DNA of 64,000 nucleotides from the NCBI RefSeq assembly GCF_000156575.1, contig NZ_GG666044.1, positions 126,480-190,479 of the forward strand, written 5' to 3'. This DNA comes from Anaerococcus lactolyticus ATCC 51172 (lineage in GTDB: Bacteria > Bacillota > Clostridia > Tissierellales > Peptoniphilaceae). The translations under genes were made by a program, and so were the position numbers. Within the stretch, counting starts at the first letter, position 1, and each line of letters starts with the position of its first letter. A model generated the notes under the pieces. It was not told the DNA's origin, did not search any database, and saw only the letters and a list, made by a program, of their open reading frames with translations. Positions 55,529 through 63,955 of this stretch are shown piece after piece.

Positions 55529-56168
55529 AGATGACAGCACAATTGCTTTTGCTGTTAAAACTTACCTAAACAAACATAATATTGAAACAATTATTTATAA
55601 CAATCTTTCTCAGACAGAGAATCTTAATTTTAATGATTTTGATTTAATTCTACTTGATGCCAATCTTCCAGATGGATCAGGCTTTAATTTTTTAAAGTGG
55701 CTGAGGGAATTTTCTGACCTTCCTGTAATAATGCTCACCGTAAAAGACGAAGATGAGTATGTAATAAAAGGTCTTTCCCAAGGAGCAGATGATTATATTA
55801 CAAAACCTTTTTCTCTTCCTGTTCTAAAGGCGAGAATAGACAATGTTTTTAGTAGAAAAATTAAAAAAGTGAATGAGCTGACTTTTAAAAATTTATCTTT
55901 AGATCTCATTTCAAAACAAGCTTCGATAGATGGAAAAGATTTAGACCTTAGCTTAAAAGAGTTTGCTATATTGGAAATGCTTTTAGAAAACCAAAATATA
56001 AATCTACTAAGAGATCGAATTTTAGATTATGTTTGGGGTTATGATTTTTATGAAGTAAATGACAATACCCTAACTGTCACCATAAAAAGACTCAGATCTA
56101 AACTTGGAGATTATGGCAGTCATATAAAAACTCTTAGAGGGATAGGATATAGGTGGGACAATGAATAA
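55509..56168 (+). CDS. OmpR-family response regulator
   Basis: A 219-residue two-domain regulator. Receiver: IEDD acidic pair, the phosphorylation Asp in LILLDANLPDG (about 53), Lys in YITKPF (about 103). DNA-binding winged helix from about 125 (LSLKEFAILEMLLEN, TLTVTIKRLRSKLG, TLRGIGYRW). The start is TTG 55509 (MKILMIEDD) because GGAGT (55498-55502) is six bases ahead; an ATG four codons later is the alternative. It overlaps the HTH gene. BceR/VanR-like. Confidence 0.9.
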   Translation: MKILMIEDDSTIAFAVKTYLNKHNIETIIYNNLSQTENLNFNDFDLILLDANLPDGSGFNFLKWLREFSDLPVIMLTVKDEDEYVIKGLSQGADDYITKPFSLPVLKARIDNVFSRKIKKVNELTFKNLSLDLISKQASIDGKDLDLSLKEFAILEMLLENQNINLLRDRILDYVWGYDFYEVNDNTLTVTIKRLRSKLGDYGSHIKTLRGIGYRWDNE

Positions 56169-57138
56169 AAGCAAAAATATTTTACTTGCCTTAATTTTAA
56201 ATATATTAATGTCTTTGTTTGTAGTTTATCTCAATCCAAGATTTGATATTCTAACACTTATAGGTTTTTTACTTATAAATATAATTCTGTTTCTAATTAT
56301 TAGAAAATTTGAAAAGAAAAAAGAAATAGAGCTAGAAGATAAGATTAATAATATATTTAACCTTCTCCATTCACTTGATTTAAACTCGGATAATTACGAA
56401 ATTATAGACGATGAATTTGGCAAACTTAGAGATGAGATTATTAAAATTATTATAGAAAACAAGAGAATAGCTGAAAATGCTGAAAAAAATAAAGAAATTC
56501 TAAGGGAATATACGGAAGATATTGCCCATCAAATAAAAACTCCTCTAACTGGATCTCTATTATTACTTGACTTATTAGAAGACGAAGAAGATGAATCGGC
56601 AAAAGAGTATATAACTAGACTTAGGGACAATCTTCTTAGACTTTACAATCTATCTGATATTTTATTAAAACTTGCCGCCCTTGATTCTGGCACAATAGAA
56701 ATGACAAAAGACAGGATATCTGCTCGAGGATTAATTGAAGATATCATACAAAACCTAAAAGATTATTTTATTAATGATAATGTTGAAATTCCACTTTATG
56801 GAGATGATTTTAATCTTATATGCGATAAGAAATGGACCTACGAAGCACTTTTCAATGTGATGAAAAATGGTATAGAAGCTACAGAAGGTAGACAGATAGA
56901 AATCCAACTTAAAGAAACAAATCTATATAAAAGTATTTTTGTGGAAGATTTTTCTAAAGGTTTGGATCGTGAAATGTTAGAAAAAGTTTTTAAACGTTTT
57001 TATAAGCTGGATCCAAATTCAAAAGGTTATGGGATTGGGCTTCCTATGGCAAAATCTGTTATGGAAAGACAAAATGGAGAGCTTTTATATCATAAGGGGA
57101 AGAAATCAAATTCCTTTGAACTGAGGTTTTATAACTGA
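56161..57138 (+). CDS. Sensor histidine kinase (small-sensor type)
   Basis: A 325-residue kinase with two N-terminal membrane helices and almost no external loop, as in BceS-type kinases, which sense through an ABC transporter. H-box DIAHQIKTPLTG (His about 120), N-box MKNGIEAT, G-box GYGIGLPMA. It overlaps the regulator by eight bases. The neighbouring transporter is the likely sensor partner. Confidence 0.9.
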   Translation: MNKSKNILLALILNILMSLFVVYLNPRFDILTLIGFLLINIILFLIIRKFEKKKEIELEDKINNIFNLLHSLDLNSDNYEIIDDEFGKLRDEIIKIIIENKRIAENAEKNKEILREYTEDIAHQIKTPLTGSLLLLDLLEDEEDESAKEYITRLRDNLLRLYNLSDILLKLAALDSGTIEMTKDRISARGLIEDIIQNLKDYFINDNVEIPLYGDDFNLICDKKWTYEALFNVMKNGIEATEGRQIEIQLKETNLYKSIFVEDFSKGLDREMLEKVFKRFYKLDPNSKGYGIGLPMAKSVMERQNGELLYHKGKKSNSFELRFYN

Positions 57139-57146
57139 TTTAATTA

Positions 57147-57177
57147 TGGCTGTGTAAATAAAGCACAGTCTTTTTTT
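57147..57177 (+). terminator. Terminator after the histidine kinase gene
   Basis: GGCTGTG / CACAGTC plus seven T. Confidence 0.8.
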
Positions 57178-57179
57178 CT

Positions 57180-57209
57180 AGTCACTTTCCAGTCACTTAA
57201 GTCTAATAT
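57180..57209 (+). promoter_or_regulatory. Putative response-regulator operator and promoter
   Basis: AGTCACTT at 57180-57187 and again at 57191-57198: two direct repeats 11 bp apart, one helical turn, as OmpR-type regulators use. TAATAT (57204-57209) could be the -10 of the transporter operon. Confidence 0.6.
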
Positions 57210-57237
57210 CATACAAGAAAGATAAGGAGGACTAAAT

Positions 57238-57927
57238 ATGAATATTGTAAAAACAGTAGATTTAACAAAAACTTATAATAGTGGAGTAGAAGTACACGCT
57301 CTATCAAATGTGAATTTTGAAATGGAGAAAGGAGATCTTGTCGCCATTATTGGAGATAGCGGGTCAGGAAAGTCTACCTTGCTTCATTTATTAGCAGGAG
57401 TTGATAAACCAACAAGTGGGGATATTTTTATTCAAGACAAAAATATTACCAAGTTTAACAAAGACGAAATGACAGTATTTCGCAGAAGAAATATTGGCGT
57501 TGTCTACCAATTTTTTAACCTCATTCCAAATATTAATGTGAGACAAAACATCCTACTTCCTCTTTTATTAGACAATAAAAAGGTAGATGAAGAATATTTA
57601 AAGGAAATTTTATCGATACTAGGAATAGAAGGAAAGCTTGATAGGTATCCAAAACAATTATCCGGTGGAGAGCAACAAAGAGTCGCCATTGCTAGAAGTT
57701 TGATTACAAGACCTGCAATAATCTTAGCAGATGAGCCTACAGGAAATCTCGATAGAAAAAATTCTGAAGAAATCACAGGACTTTTCAGACTTGTAAATAA
57801 AAGATTAAATTCTACAATTATGATAATAACTCATGATGAAAAAGTAGCAAATTCTTGTGATAAGGTCTATAGAATGGTAGATGGTAGGTTAAATTTCTTA
57901 GGAGATGAAACTTATGAAAATTATTAA
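57238..57927 (+). CDS. ABC transporter ATPase, MacB/BceA type
   Basis: A 229-residue ATPase: GDSGSGKST (about 38), [15 protein letters not shown] (about 140), LADEPTGNLD (about 162), ITHD. AAGGAGG precedes the ATG. It pairs with the FtsX-type permease; with the two-component system this makes a peptide-antibiotic sensing and resistance module. Confidence 0.93.
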   Translation: MNIVKTVDLTKTYNSGVEVHALSNVNFEMEKGDLVAIIGDSGSGKSTLLHLLAGVDKPTSGDIFIQDKNITKFNKDEMTVFRRRNIGVVYQFFNLIPNINVRQNILLPLLLDNKKVDEEYLKEILSILGIEGKLDRYPKQLSGGEQQRVAIARSLITRPAIILADEPTGNLDRKNSEEITGLFRLVNKRLNSTIMIITHDEKVANSCDKVYRMVDGRLNFLGDETYENY

Positions 57928-60409
57928 TGACCTAGCTGATGGAGCTGTAAAAAATAATAAGAAAGACAGTTTTGCTATTAAAATATCAATACTTTTAGCA
58001 GTAATGTTATTAGGAACTGTAATTTTTATCTCCAACTCGATAAAAACTGGCAGGTATGAGTATGTAAAGAAAACTTTTGGAGATTATCATGTGAAGATAA
58101 CTGGAATTGACGAAGGTTTTTATGATAAATTAAAAAACAATAAAGATATAGAAAAAGTTTCTTTCAATAAAATAATAAAAACAGACTTAAATGCAGTTAT
58201 ATATGAAAATGGAGATCCTGCAAGTCTTTTAGGCTATGACATTAAGGAAGGAAAAAAGCCAGAGAAAGCAAATGAACTTTTAGTACAAGAGAGATTTTTA
58301 ATAAAAAATAAAGAATATGATTTGGGTTCTGAAATAAATGTTCGTGATAAAACTTATAAAATAGTTGGTACTTATGATGATTTTAGCTCTTCATTTGAAG
58401 AGGCTAAGTTTGTAGGTTTATCTGAAAGTGATGATAAAAAAGTCTTGTTTGAAAAAAATGATGGAATAGAAGCCCAGATTTGGTATAAAAATATAAGAGA
58501 TACCTATACAAAGACTAGGGAAATTTTATCAGAAATGAATATTGATGAGAACCATGCCCTAGATATTGGTAGAGTATTTTATAATAAAGATATCTTAGAA
58601 TATAAAATGGTCTATCCAAAAGGAATCATTCCACCAAAAAGTGTTGTAAACTCAGCTTTAGAACAATATGGAGCAGCCTTCTTTCTTTGCCTACTTTTTG
58701 CATTTATCATTTATGGGGCTTTTAATGTATGGAATAATAGGGATTTAAAGGAAATTGCTCTATTAAAAAGCACTGGGATGACAGATAAGCAGGTAAAGCA
58801 ATTAATTCGAAAGAAAGCTTTGAAACTTTCAACCTTACCCATAGCCTTGGGAATAATTTTATCTTTGGCATTTGCAAACCTGCTCTTATATTTGATGTGG
58901 CTTAACAATTCCATATCCTATAAAAATATGTCTGAGATAGTGGGAGAAAGTTTAAAATCGCCAGACTTTCATTTTGTTTATCCAAATCCTATTTCTATAA
59001 TAATCATTCTCTTATTATCTCTTTTAATGGTGTATTTGTCTGCGACGATCCCTGCTAGGAAGAGTGCAAAAATAAAAATAATAGAAGGCTTAAATGGTAT
59101 TACAGAAAAAAATATAAAATTAAGAAAATCAAAAATAAATGGGCCTATAGAAAAGACTTTAGCAAAAGATTATTACAGGTCTTATCGTTCAACCTATCGA
59201 ATTATTGTAATCTCAATGGCTATATCAGCCTTTGTACTGACTACAGTTTTAGTTAGCCAATCATATAGAACTTTGAACGAAAAATATAACTCTTATAAAA
59301 GTCCTTACAATTTTAATTCAAGTATTTACACTGATAAGAATTTAGATAAAAACTTATTAGCTGATTTAGAAAAAGTTGACGGAATAAAAGAGCTTCACCT
59401 ATATCAAAGAAATGACACAAAATTTTATGTTGACGATAATAAAGATTTAATTTCTAAAGATTTAAAAGATTCTTTAGCTAGTGGCAAAATAGAAAATGAT
59501 AGACTATATGCAAGTTTATATGCTTTAACAGATGAAGATTTTGAAGAGCTTTTAAAAGAAAATAACATAACTAATGCATCTTACTTATTGCTTAATAAGA
59601 TAAGAAAAGACAATAGAACGCCTTACGCTTTTAGCGAGTATATAAAAATTTCTGATAAGGATACAGGAAAAGTTACTTTAAAATATAATGCACAGGGCAA
59701 ACCAATAAATATAAAAATTGACGCAAGTATTGATGAAATGCCTTATGACTTAGAAGCTTATGATAATAATGAAATATCCATCTACACAAGCACAAGTAAT
59801 ATGAAGAAATTTATTGATGAGTATGGAATAGATAAATCAGATCCTGTTTACTATTATTTTGTAAAAATAAAGGCTGAAAAAAACAAGGAAAAAGTATTTG
59901 AAGATGCCGAAAAAGTAATTTCAAATTATGTACCAAAGTCTGACCATGAAACATCTACAGAAATTTTAAGAGAAGCAACAAGTAAAGAGCAAACAAGGAA
60001 TGAAAGACTTTTAAACCTAGCTATTCAAATCATTCTAATAACAATTGCTCTTTCCAATGCCTATAATAGCTTTAAGGGAAATCTACGAGCGAGATCAAAT
60101 GACTTTAAACTTCTATCAACTACTGGCATGACAGAAAAACAGATTGAAAAGATGGTATTTTCTGAAGTAAAAATATTATTTAAAAATATTTTCTTAGTAT
60201 ATATCTTTATGTTTTCTATAGGCATTGTGTTAAGAGCCTATAGGAGTAACTATGAATTAGGCTTTGGAATAAAAGAACTGCTAATAAATATGAATTATAC
60301 TCCTATATTAATAGTATTTGTCTGTATAATTGCAGGTGTCTTACTTGCAATAAAAAGTGGTCTTAAAACAATAAATGAAAACTCAGATAATACTTTTAAG
60401 AGTATATAA
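57914..60409 (+). CDS. FtsX-like permease, BceB/MacB class
   Basis: An 831-residue membrane protein: N-terminal helix (about 18-40), a long extracytoplasmic region, a first FtsX group of helices (about 255-390), a second large extracytoplasmic region (about 450-680) and a final FtsX helix group. ALLKSTGMTDKQVKQL and KLLSTTGMTEKQIEKMV are the paired coupling motifs of the family. Start at 57914 (AGGAG, eight-base spacing). It overlaps the ATPase. Confidence 0.9.
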   Translation: MKIINDLADGAVKNNKKDSFAIKISILLAVMLLGTVIFISNSIKTGRYEYVKKTFGDYHVKITGIDEGFYDKLKNNKDIEKVSFNKIIKTDLNAVIYENGDPASLLGYDIKEGKKPEKANELLVQERFLIKNKEYDLGSEINVRDKTYKIVGTYDDFSSSFEEAKFVGLSESDDKKVLFEKNDGIEAQIWYKNIRDTYTKTREILSEMNIDENHALDIGRVFYNKDILEYKMVYPKGIIPPKSVVNSALEQYGAAFFLCLLFAFIIYGAFNVWNNRDLKEIALLKSTGMTDKQVKQLIRKKALKLSTLPIALGIILSLAFANLLLYLMWLNNSISYKNMSEIVGESLKSPDFHFVYPNPISIIIILLLSLLMVYLSATIPARKSAKIKIIEGLNGITEKNIKLRKSKINGPIEKTLAKDYYRSYRSTYRIIVISMAISAFVLTTVLVSQSYRTLNEKYNSYKSPYNFNSSIYTDKNLDKNLLADLEKVDGIKELHLYQRNDTKFYVDDNKDLISKDLKDSLASGKIENDRLYASLYALTDEDFEELLKENNITNASYLLLNKIRKDNRTPYAFSEYIKISDKDTGKVTLKYNAQGKPINIKIDASIDEMPYDLEAYDNNEISIYTSTSNMKKFIDEYGIDKSDPVYYYFVKIKAEKNKEKVFEDAEKVISNYVPKSDHETSTEILREATSKEQTRNERLLNLAIQIILITIALSNAYNSFKGNLRARSNDFKLLSTTGMTEKQIEKMVFSEVKILFKNIFLVYIFMFSIGIVLRAYRSNYELGFGIKELLINMNYTPILIVFVCIIAGVLLAIKSGLKTINENSDNTFKSI

Positions 60410-60410
60410 G

Positions 60411-60447
60411 AGAAATGCTGTGAGCATTAAACTCACAGCATTTCTAT
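60411..60447 (+). terminator. Terminator after the permease
   Basis: GAAATGCTGTGAG / CTCACAGCATTTC inverted repeat with a weak T tail; the truncated relaxase reads into it. Confidence 0.7.
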
Positions 60448-60672
60448 AGCACAAAACCACCCTAAAATAAAAGATTGTATTAGAATCCCAGACAAAACTG
60501 AACCATTAATATCATTATCTTCTCGTGTTTTCATAAACTGAATATGGTCAATATATGGATGACATTTGAATGAAGATACTAAAATTTTTTCATCAGTTTT
60601 TTCACTCTCGGTAATGTAATCTATTGCCAAATTTAAAGTTGATTTTATTGGATGTGTTTTTATAATTGCCAT
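60433..60672 (-). pseudogene. Relaxase N-terminus, truncated
   Basis: Seventy-nine codons: MAIIKTHPIKSTLNLAIDYI, EKTDEKILVSSFKC, then GSVLSGILIQSF, all typical of MobA/VirD2-like relaxases of conjugative elements. After QSF (near 60480) the sequence changes to unrelated codons that run into the permease terminator. Relaxases are several hundred residues, so this is a broken copy. It follows the MobC-like gene by one base. Confidence 0.82.
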
Positions 60673-60673
60673 A

Positions 60674-61012
60674 CTAATCACCAGAACTTTCTTTTGATTT
60701 ATTAAGAAGTAGGGAATGGATCTGCCATATTTCTTTTGATAATTTTTCTATCTGATTATTCATAGATTCAATTTCATTTTTGTAAATAACACCAGTTGCA
60801 TTAGTTGCTTTTACAATCTGATTAATATTGTTTGTTGCATTAGAAAGTAGCCATTGGAGATTTCTAAATGGTTCTAGGTCTACAATATAAATTTCTTTTT
60901 CTAATACACATTTCCTAAGAAAGTGGGACATGGTTTTGCAATTTGCAAGTTTCATTTTCTTTTCAAAAATTTCTTTTTCTTCATCTGTTAAATATATTTT
61001 TAGTTGATTTTT
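60674..61012 (-). pseudogene. MobC-like relaxosome protein, 5' end lost
   Basis: From the ATG at 60955 the frame is 93 residues and matches the copy at 63539 (CKTMSHFLRKCVLEKEIYIV, DLEPFRNLQWLLSNATNNIN). The homology extends upstream to near 61012 (KNQLKIYLTDEEKEIFEKKM) but no start codon or SD exists there; an in-frame TAA lies just beyond. The ribbon-helix-helix region is thus probably not made. Confidence 0.7.
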
Positions 61013-61058
61013 AAATTTATTTTATACTATATGTCGCTTTTAAGTGTACAACCTATCA

Positions 61059-61104
61059 AATAAAAAAGAGAGTGTATCAGAATTTAATCATTCTGACACA
61101 CCCT
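61059..61104 (-). terminator. Terminator after the XRE pseudogene
   Basis: AGAGGGTGTGTCAGAAT / ATTCTGATACACTCTCTTTTTT on the minus strand. Confidence 0.8.
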
Positions 61105-61306
61105 CTTCATTTATATAGCTAACAATATCTCCCTCATCACATTTAAGACTTTCACAAATTCTTGCTAAAACATCCATGCTAACAATCTCATTCTTACCTA
61201 ACTTATGAAGAGTTGCTGAGGACATCCCTGTATCTAGTCTTAAGTCTTCTTTATACATTTTCTTCTCGTCAAGCAACTTTCAAAGTTTGCTGTAATAAAA
61301 TGCCAT
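61088..61306 (-). pseudogene. XRE-family regulator with a nonsense codon
   Basis: From ATG 61306 the frame reads MAFYYSKL, then TGA at 61282-61280 where relatives have Trp (KLW), then KLLDEKKMYKEDLRLDTGMS and the rest of the HTH to 61088. One base change (TGG to TGA) explains it. An internal TTG just after the stop might allow a shorter product. The full-length pattern equals the regulator at 55313. Confidence 0.75.
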
Positions 61307-61349
61307 ATTTTTCTCTTTCATTGCTATATTATTATTCACGCTTTTTAAC

Positions 61350-62792
61350 TCACAGTCTCTCTTTTATCTCATGAGTTCCTTCTTGTAAAAATTTAATATC
61401 ATTAAGCCTGTTCATCTCTTCTACTGTTTTCTTCCTTAATTCGTCAGTAGAAAAACCTAGAATCTTTAGAATATGGAACTGTAGTAATATCCTTAGTTCA
61501 GCATTTACTAAAGGCAATTCTTCTCTTGAAAGTGCCTTCTCTTCTTTTTCGATATTATAATGAGTATAGTAATTTCTCGTATCTACTACCTTACTGATAT
61601 ATTCTACTTTATTGTAAGAACTAGGCCAGAAGGGTAATATTCCTTCAGCAAAAATTAAATCAGCCAAGCGACTTCTTAGATGTATCTTTTTACTATTTTG
61701 CTGATGCTCATCAAGTAAAAAATCGTGCCATTGATTCTGATTCTCATTACCCCTACAAAAATTATAAGTAATTTTTTCAACTCTAGTAATGTAATCTTTT
61801 ACATCATCAGTGATAAATCTTGCATGAAAAGTCTCTAAAGCTTGAACCAAGTTTAAAAACAAGACTTCTGGTGCTGTAATTTTATTAGAAAAAACAGTAA
61901 AGTAAAGATCCAAGACTGGTTTAAGTTTAGAATATCTATTATTCCAATTTAAAAAAATATTTTGATCATTTATATCTCTTAAAGTAAAGATAAATTTGAA
62001 CGGTCTAATACTTGCAGTAGATTTTTTCTCTCCCTTTCCAAACAACAAATCAGCTTTTAAAAAATGTTTAGTAACAGATCCATCTTTGTTTTCAAATTCT
62101 GAATATATTGTTGGGTGTTGATATTTAATATTCTCAATAACTACCTCATTATCAATACCAAGGCCTATAAGATACTGAATAGATAAAATATCATCTAGTA
62201 TTTCATCAATCTCTTTAGGTTGATTATAAACAAAGTCTACAAGAACACTTTGACGTGCAATAATCTCCTTACTATATGAATTGCTTTCCATACTTCCCTG
62301 TACAGGATAAAATTTTATAAGTAAACCATCTCCAAATTTAAAATTAACAGGATCTTCATGTTCCCAAATCAAATTCACACCATAATTTGAGGAATAGTCC
62401 CAGTTATATTTGCACAATCTAGACCAATTTATTATCTCCCCAAAGTCAACGGTAACATTTGAAAACATTACCTCATCTTCAGACTTTATTTCTAGCCCCC
62501 AGAAAGCAAAATCAGAGTAAATAATTTGTTGTGTATATGATAATAGATATGTGTGCTCTTTACCCGTTTCACATTTATATAACAAAACTTTTGCTCCAGA
62601 AAATAAAGTGCCACATATATATGGAATCTTTCCTTTATAAGGTGGTCTAGGCATTGGATTACTATCACTGGCTGGAATAATTAATTCAAGAGCAATAAAA
62701 TTTTTATCCGAATCAATATGCAGTTCTCCTTGAAAAGTTTTCTCACTATCAAAAAATTTCCATGTTCCGCCATATTTTTGTATATTTCTCAT
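61350..62792 (-). CDS. ApeA-like HEPN antiphage protein
   Basis: A 480-residue protein. The N-terminal half has GGTWKFFDSEKTFQGELHID, the ApeA N-terminal pattern; the C-terminal half is a HEPN domain with the RNase motif R-N-Y-Y-T-H at about 405-410 (VDTRNYYTHYN). In E. coli ApeA triggers abortive infection by RNA cleavage. The family is clear; phage defence here is inference. AGGAGG precedes the ATG. Nine bases after the DUF4275 stop, so cotranscribed. Confidence 0.82.
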   Translation of the reverse strand: MRNIQKYGGTWKFFDSEKTFQGELHIDSDKNFIALELIIPASDSNPMPRPPYKGKIPYICGTLFSGAKVLLYKCETGKEHTYLLSYTQQIIYSDFAFWGLEIKSEDEVMFSNVTVDFGEIINWSRLCKYNWDYSSNYGVNLIWEHEDPVNFKFGDGLLIKFYPVQGSMESNSYSKEIIARQSVLVDFVYNQPKEIDEILDDILSIQYLIGLGIDNEVVIENIKYQHPTIYSEFENKDGSVTKHFLKADLLFGKGEKKSTASIRPFKFIFTLRDINDQNIFLNWNNRYSKLKPVLDLYFTVFSNKITAPEVLFLNLVQALETFHARFITDDVKDYITRVEKITYNFCRGNENQNQWHDFLLDEHQQNSKKIHLRSRLADLIFAEGILPFWPSSYNKVEYISKVVDTRNYYTHYNIEKEEKALSREELPLVNAELRILLQFHILKILGFSTDELRKKTVEEMNRLNDIKFLQEGTHEIKERL

Positions 62793-62801
62793 CTAAGCCT
62801 C

Positions 62802-63173
62802 CTAAATATGATTCTCTGTATTAGAGCAAAAATAAGGTCCTAATTCTTCTTCATGCGTTTTTATATTTGTCCATGACCAATCGGAAGCGACAAGATATAC
62901 CTCGTCATATCTATCGAGCATGTCTGCAGTAATTTCTTCAATGTTATTTTCAAAAACTTTATTTTCATCCCAAGGGAAAAAATAAATTGTACCTACTTTA
63001 TTTACCTTGTCAAAAGTTTTTCTCGCTTCATTTCCGACCAAGTAACTTCCCTTATCAATTAAATCCAAAAAAGCATGCCATATAAAATCACCTGAATCTC
63101 TAACTCTAAAATCTAAATCTTTTTTAGAGACATCTTTTGTAAAATGTTTTATCCATTCTTTCTCAAAATTCAT
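62802..63173 (-). CDS. DUF4275 family protein
   Basis: A 123-residue protein. FIWHAFLDLIDKGSYLVGNEARKTFD, ADMLDRYDEVYLVASDWSWTNIKTHEEELGPYF follow DUF4275. The start at 63173 has GGAGT upstream. The function is unknown; in the same operon and upstream of the ApeA-like gene, so it may modulate or protect from it. Confidence 0.72.
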   Translation of the reverse strand: MNFEKEWIKHFTKDVSKKDLDFRVRDSGDFIWHAFLDLIDKGSYLVGNEARKTFDKVNKVGTIYFFPWDENKVFENNIEEITADMLDRYDEVYLVASDWSWTNIKTHEEELGPYFCSNTENHI

Positions 63174-63247
63174 AGAGATACTCCGTAGCGTTTTCATCTT
63201 CAACTTACTAAAGATTATTATACCAGATAAAATCAAATTTCTCATTT

Positions 63248-63274
63248 AAAAAGGTGCCGTATTTCTACGACACC
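63248..63274 (-). terminator. Terminator after the 82-residue gene
   Basis: GGTGTCGTA-GAAA-TACGGCACC plus T-run on the minus strand. Confidence 0.8.
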
Positions 63275-63283
63275 TCGGTTTAT

Positions 63284-63532
63284 TTATTCGATTTTATCAA
63301 TCAAAGTTTCATTATTTCTAACAAAACTTTGATTAAACTTGAATAGTCCCTCTAACATATTTTTCATATCTGAGTGATAAACTTTCTCAAAATTCTCGTA
63401 ACGATCTTGTACTTCCTGGAAGGTATCTCTCATGGCGTCTAGTTCCTTAATAAAATCCTCAATGCCTCCTAAACCTAAACATAATTCTCTTTCTTTTTCC
63501 AATAATCCTTGTTCATTCATATAAATTTTCAT
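63284..63532 (-). CDS. Small helical protein of a mobilization region
   Basis: Eighty-two residues, nearly all helical, acidic (IEDFIKELDAMRDTFQEVQD, NMLEGLFKFNQSF), probably coiled-coil. Six bases after the MobC stop, where a relaxase would be expected. GGAGTAAGAAAGA precedes the ATG. I do not recognise the family. Confidence 0.55.
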   Translation of the reverse strand: MKIYMNEQGLLEKERELCLGLGGIEDFIKELDAMRDTFQEVQDRYENFEKVYHSDMKNMLEGLFKFNQSFVRNNETLIDKIE

Positions 63533-63538
63533 TCTTTC

Positions 63539-63901
63539 TTACTCCTGATATTCTTGTATTTTTTGAATTCTTTTTAATAATAAGCTGTGAATATCCCAGA
63601 TTTCTTTGGATAACTTGTCTACGTCTTGCCTGATAGCCTGTATGTCATTTTTGTAAATAACACCAGTCATATTAGTAGCTTTTGCAATCTGGTTTATATT
63701 ATTTGTTACATTTGAAAGTAGCCATTGGAGATCTCTAAATGGTTCTAGGTCTACAATATAAATTTCTTTCTCTAATACACATTTTCTAAGAAAATGGGAC
63801 ATAGTTTTGCAATTAGCAAGTTTCATTTTCTTTTCAAAAATTTCTTTTTCTTCATCTGTTAAATATATTTTTAGTTGATTTTTTCTTTTTCTATTATCCA
63901 T
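63539..63901 (-). CDS. MobC-like relaxosome protein
   Basis: A 120-residue protein: an N-terminal basic segment and ribbon-helix-helix-like start (KNQLKIYLTDEEKEIFEKKM), then the MobC pattern (CKTMSHFLRKCVLEKEIYIV, LQWLLSNVTNNINQIAKATN) and a coiled tail. ATG 63901 with AAAGGAG upstream. MobC proteins bind oriT and help the relaxase. About 85% identical in DNA to the copy at 60674. Confidence 0.85.
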   Translation of the reverse strand: MDNRKRKNQLKIYLTDEEKEIFEKKMKLANCKTMSHFLRKCVLEKEIYIVDLEPFRDLQWLLSNVTNNINQIAKATNMTGVIYKNDIQAIRQDVDKLSKEIWDIHSLLLKRIQKIQEYQE

Positions 63902-63929
63902 ACGTTTCTCCTTTACACTTAACTTTTTG

Positions 63930-63955
63930 GGTCTTAGGGTTCTCCCTAACAAGGT
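63930..63955. other. Candidate oriT hairpin
   Basis: TTAGGG-TTCT-CCCTAA (63934-63949), a perfect dyad 30 bases upstream of mobC, followed by CAAGGT. Location and form fit an oriT dyad; the nick site is not identified. Confidence 0.45.
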
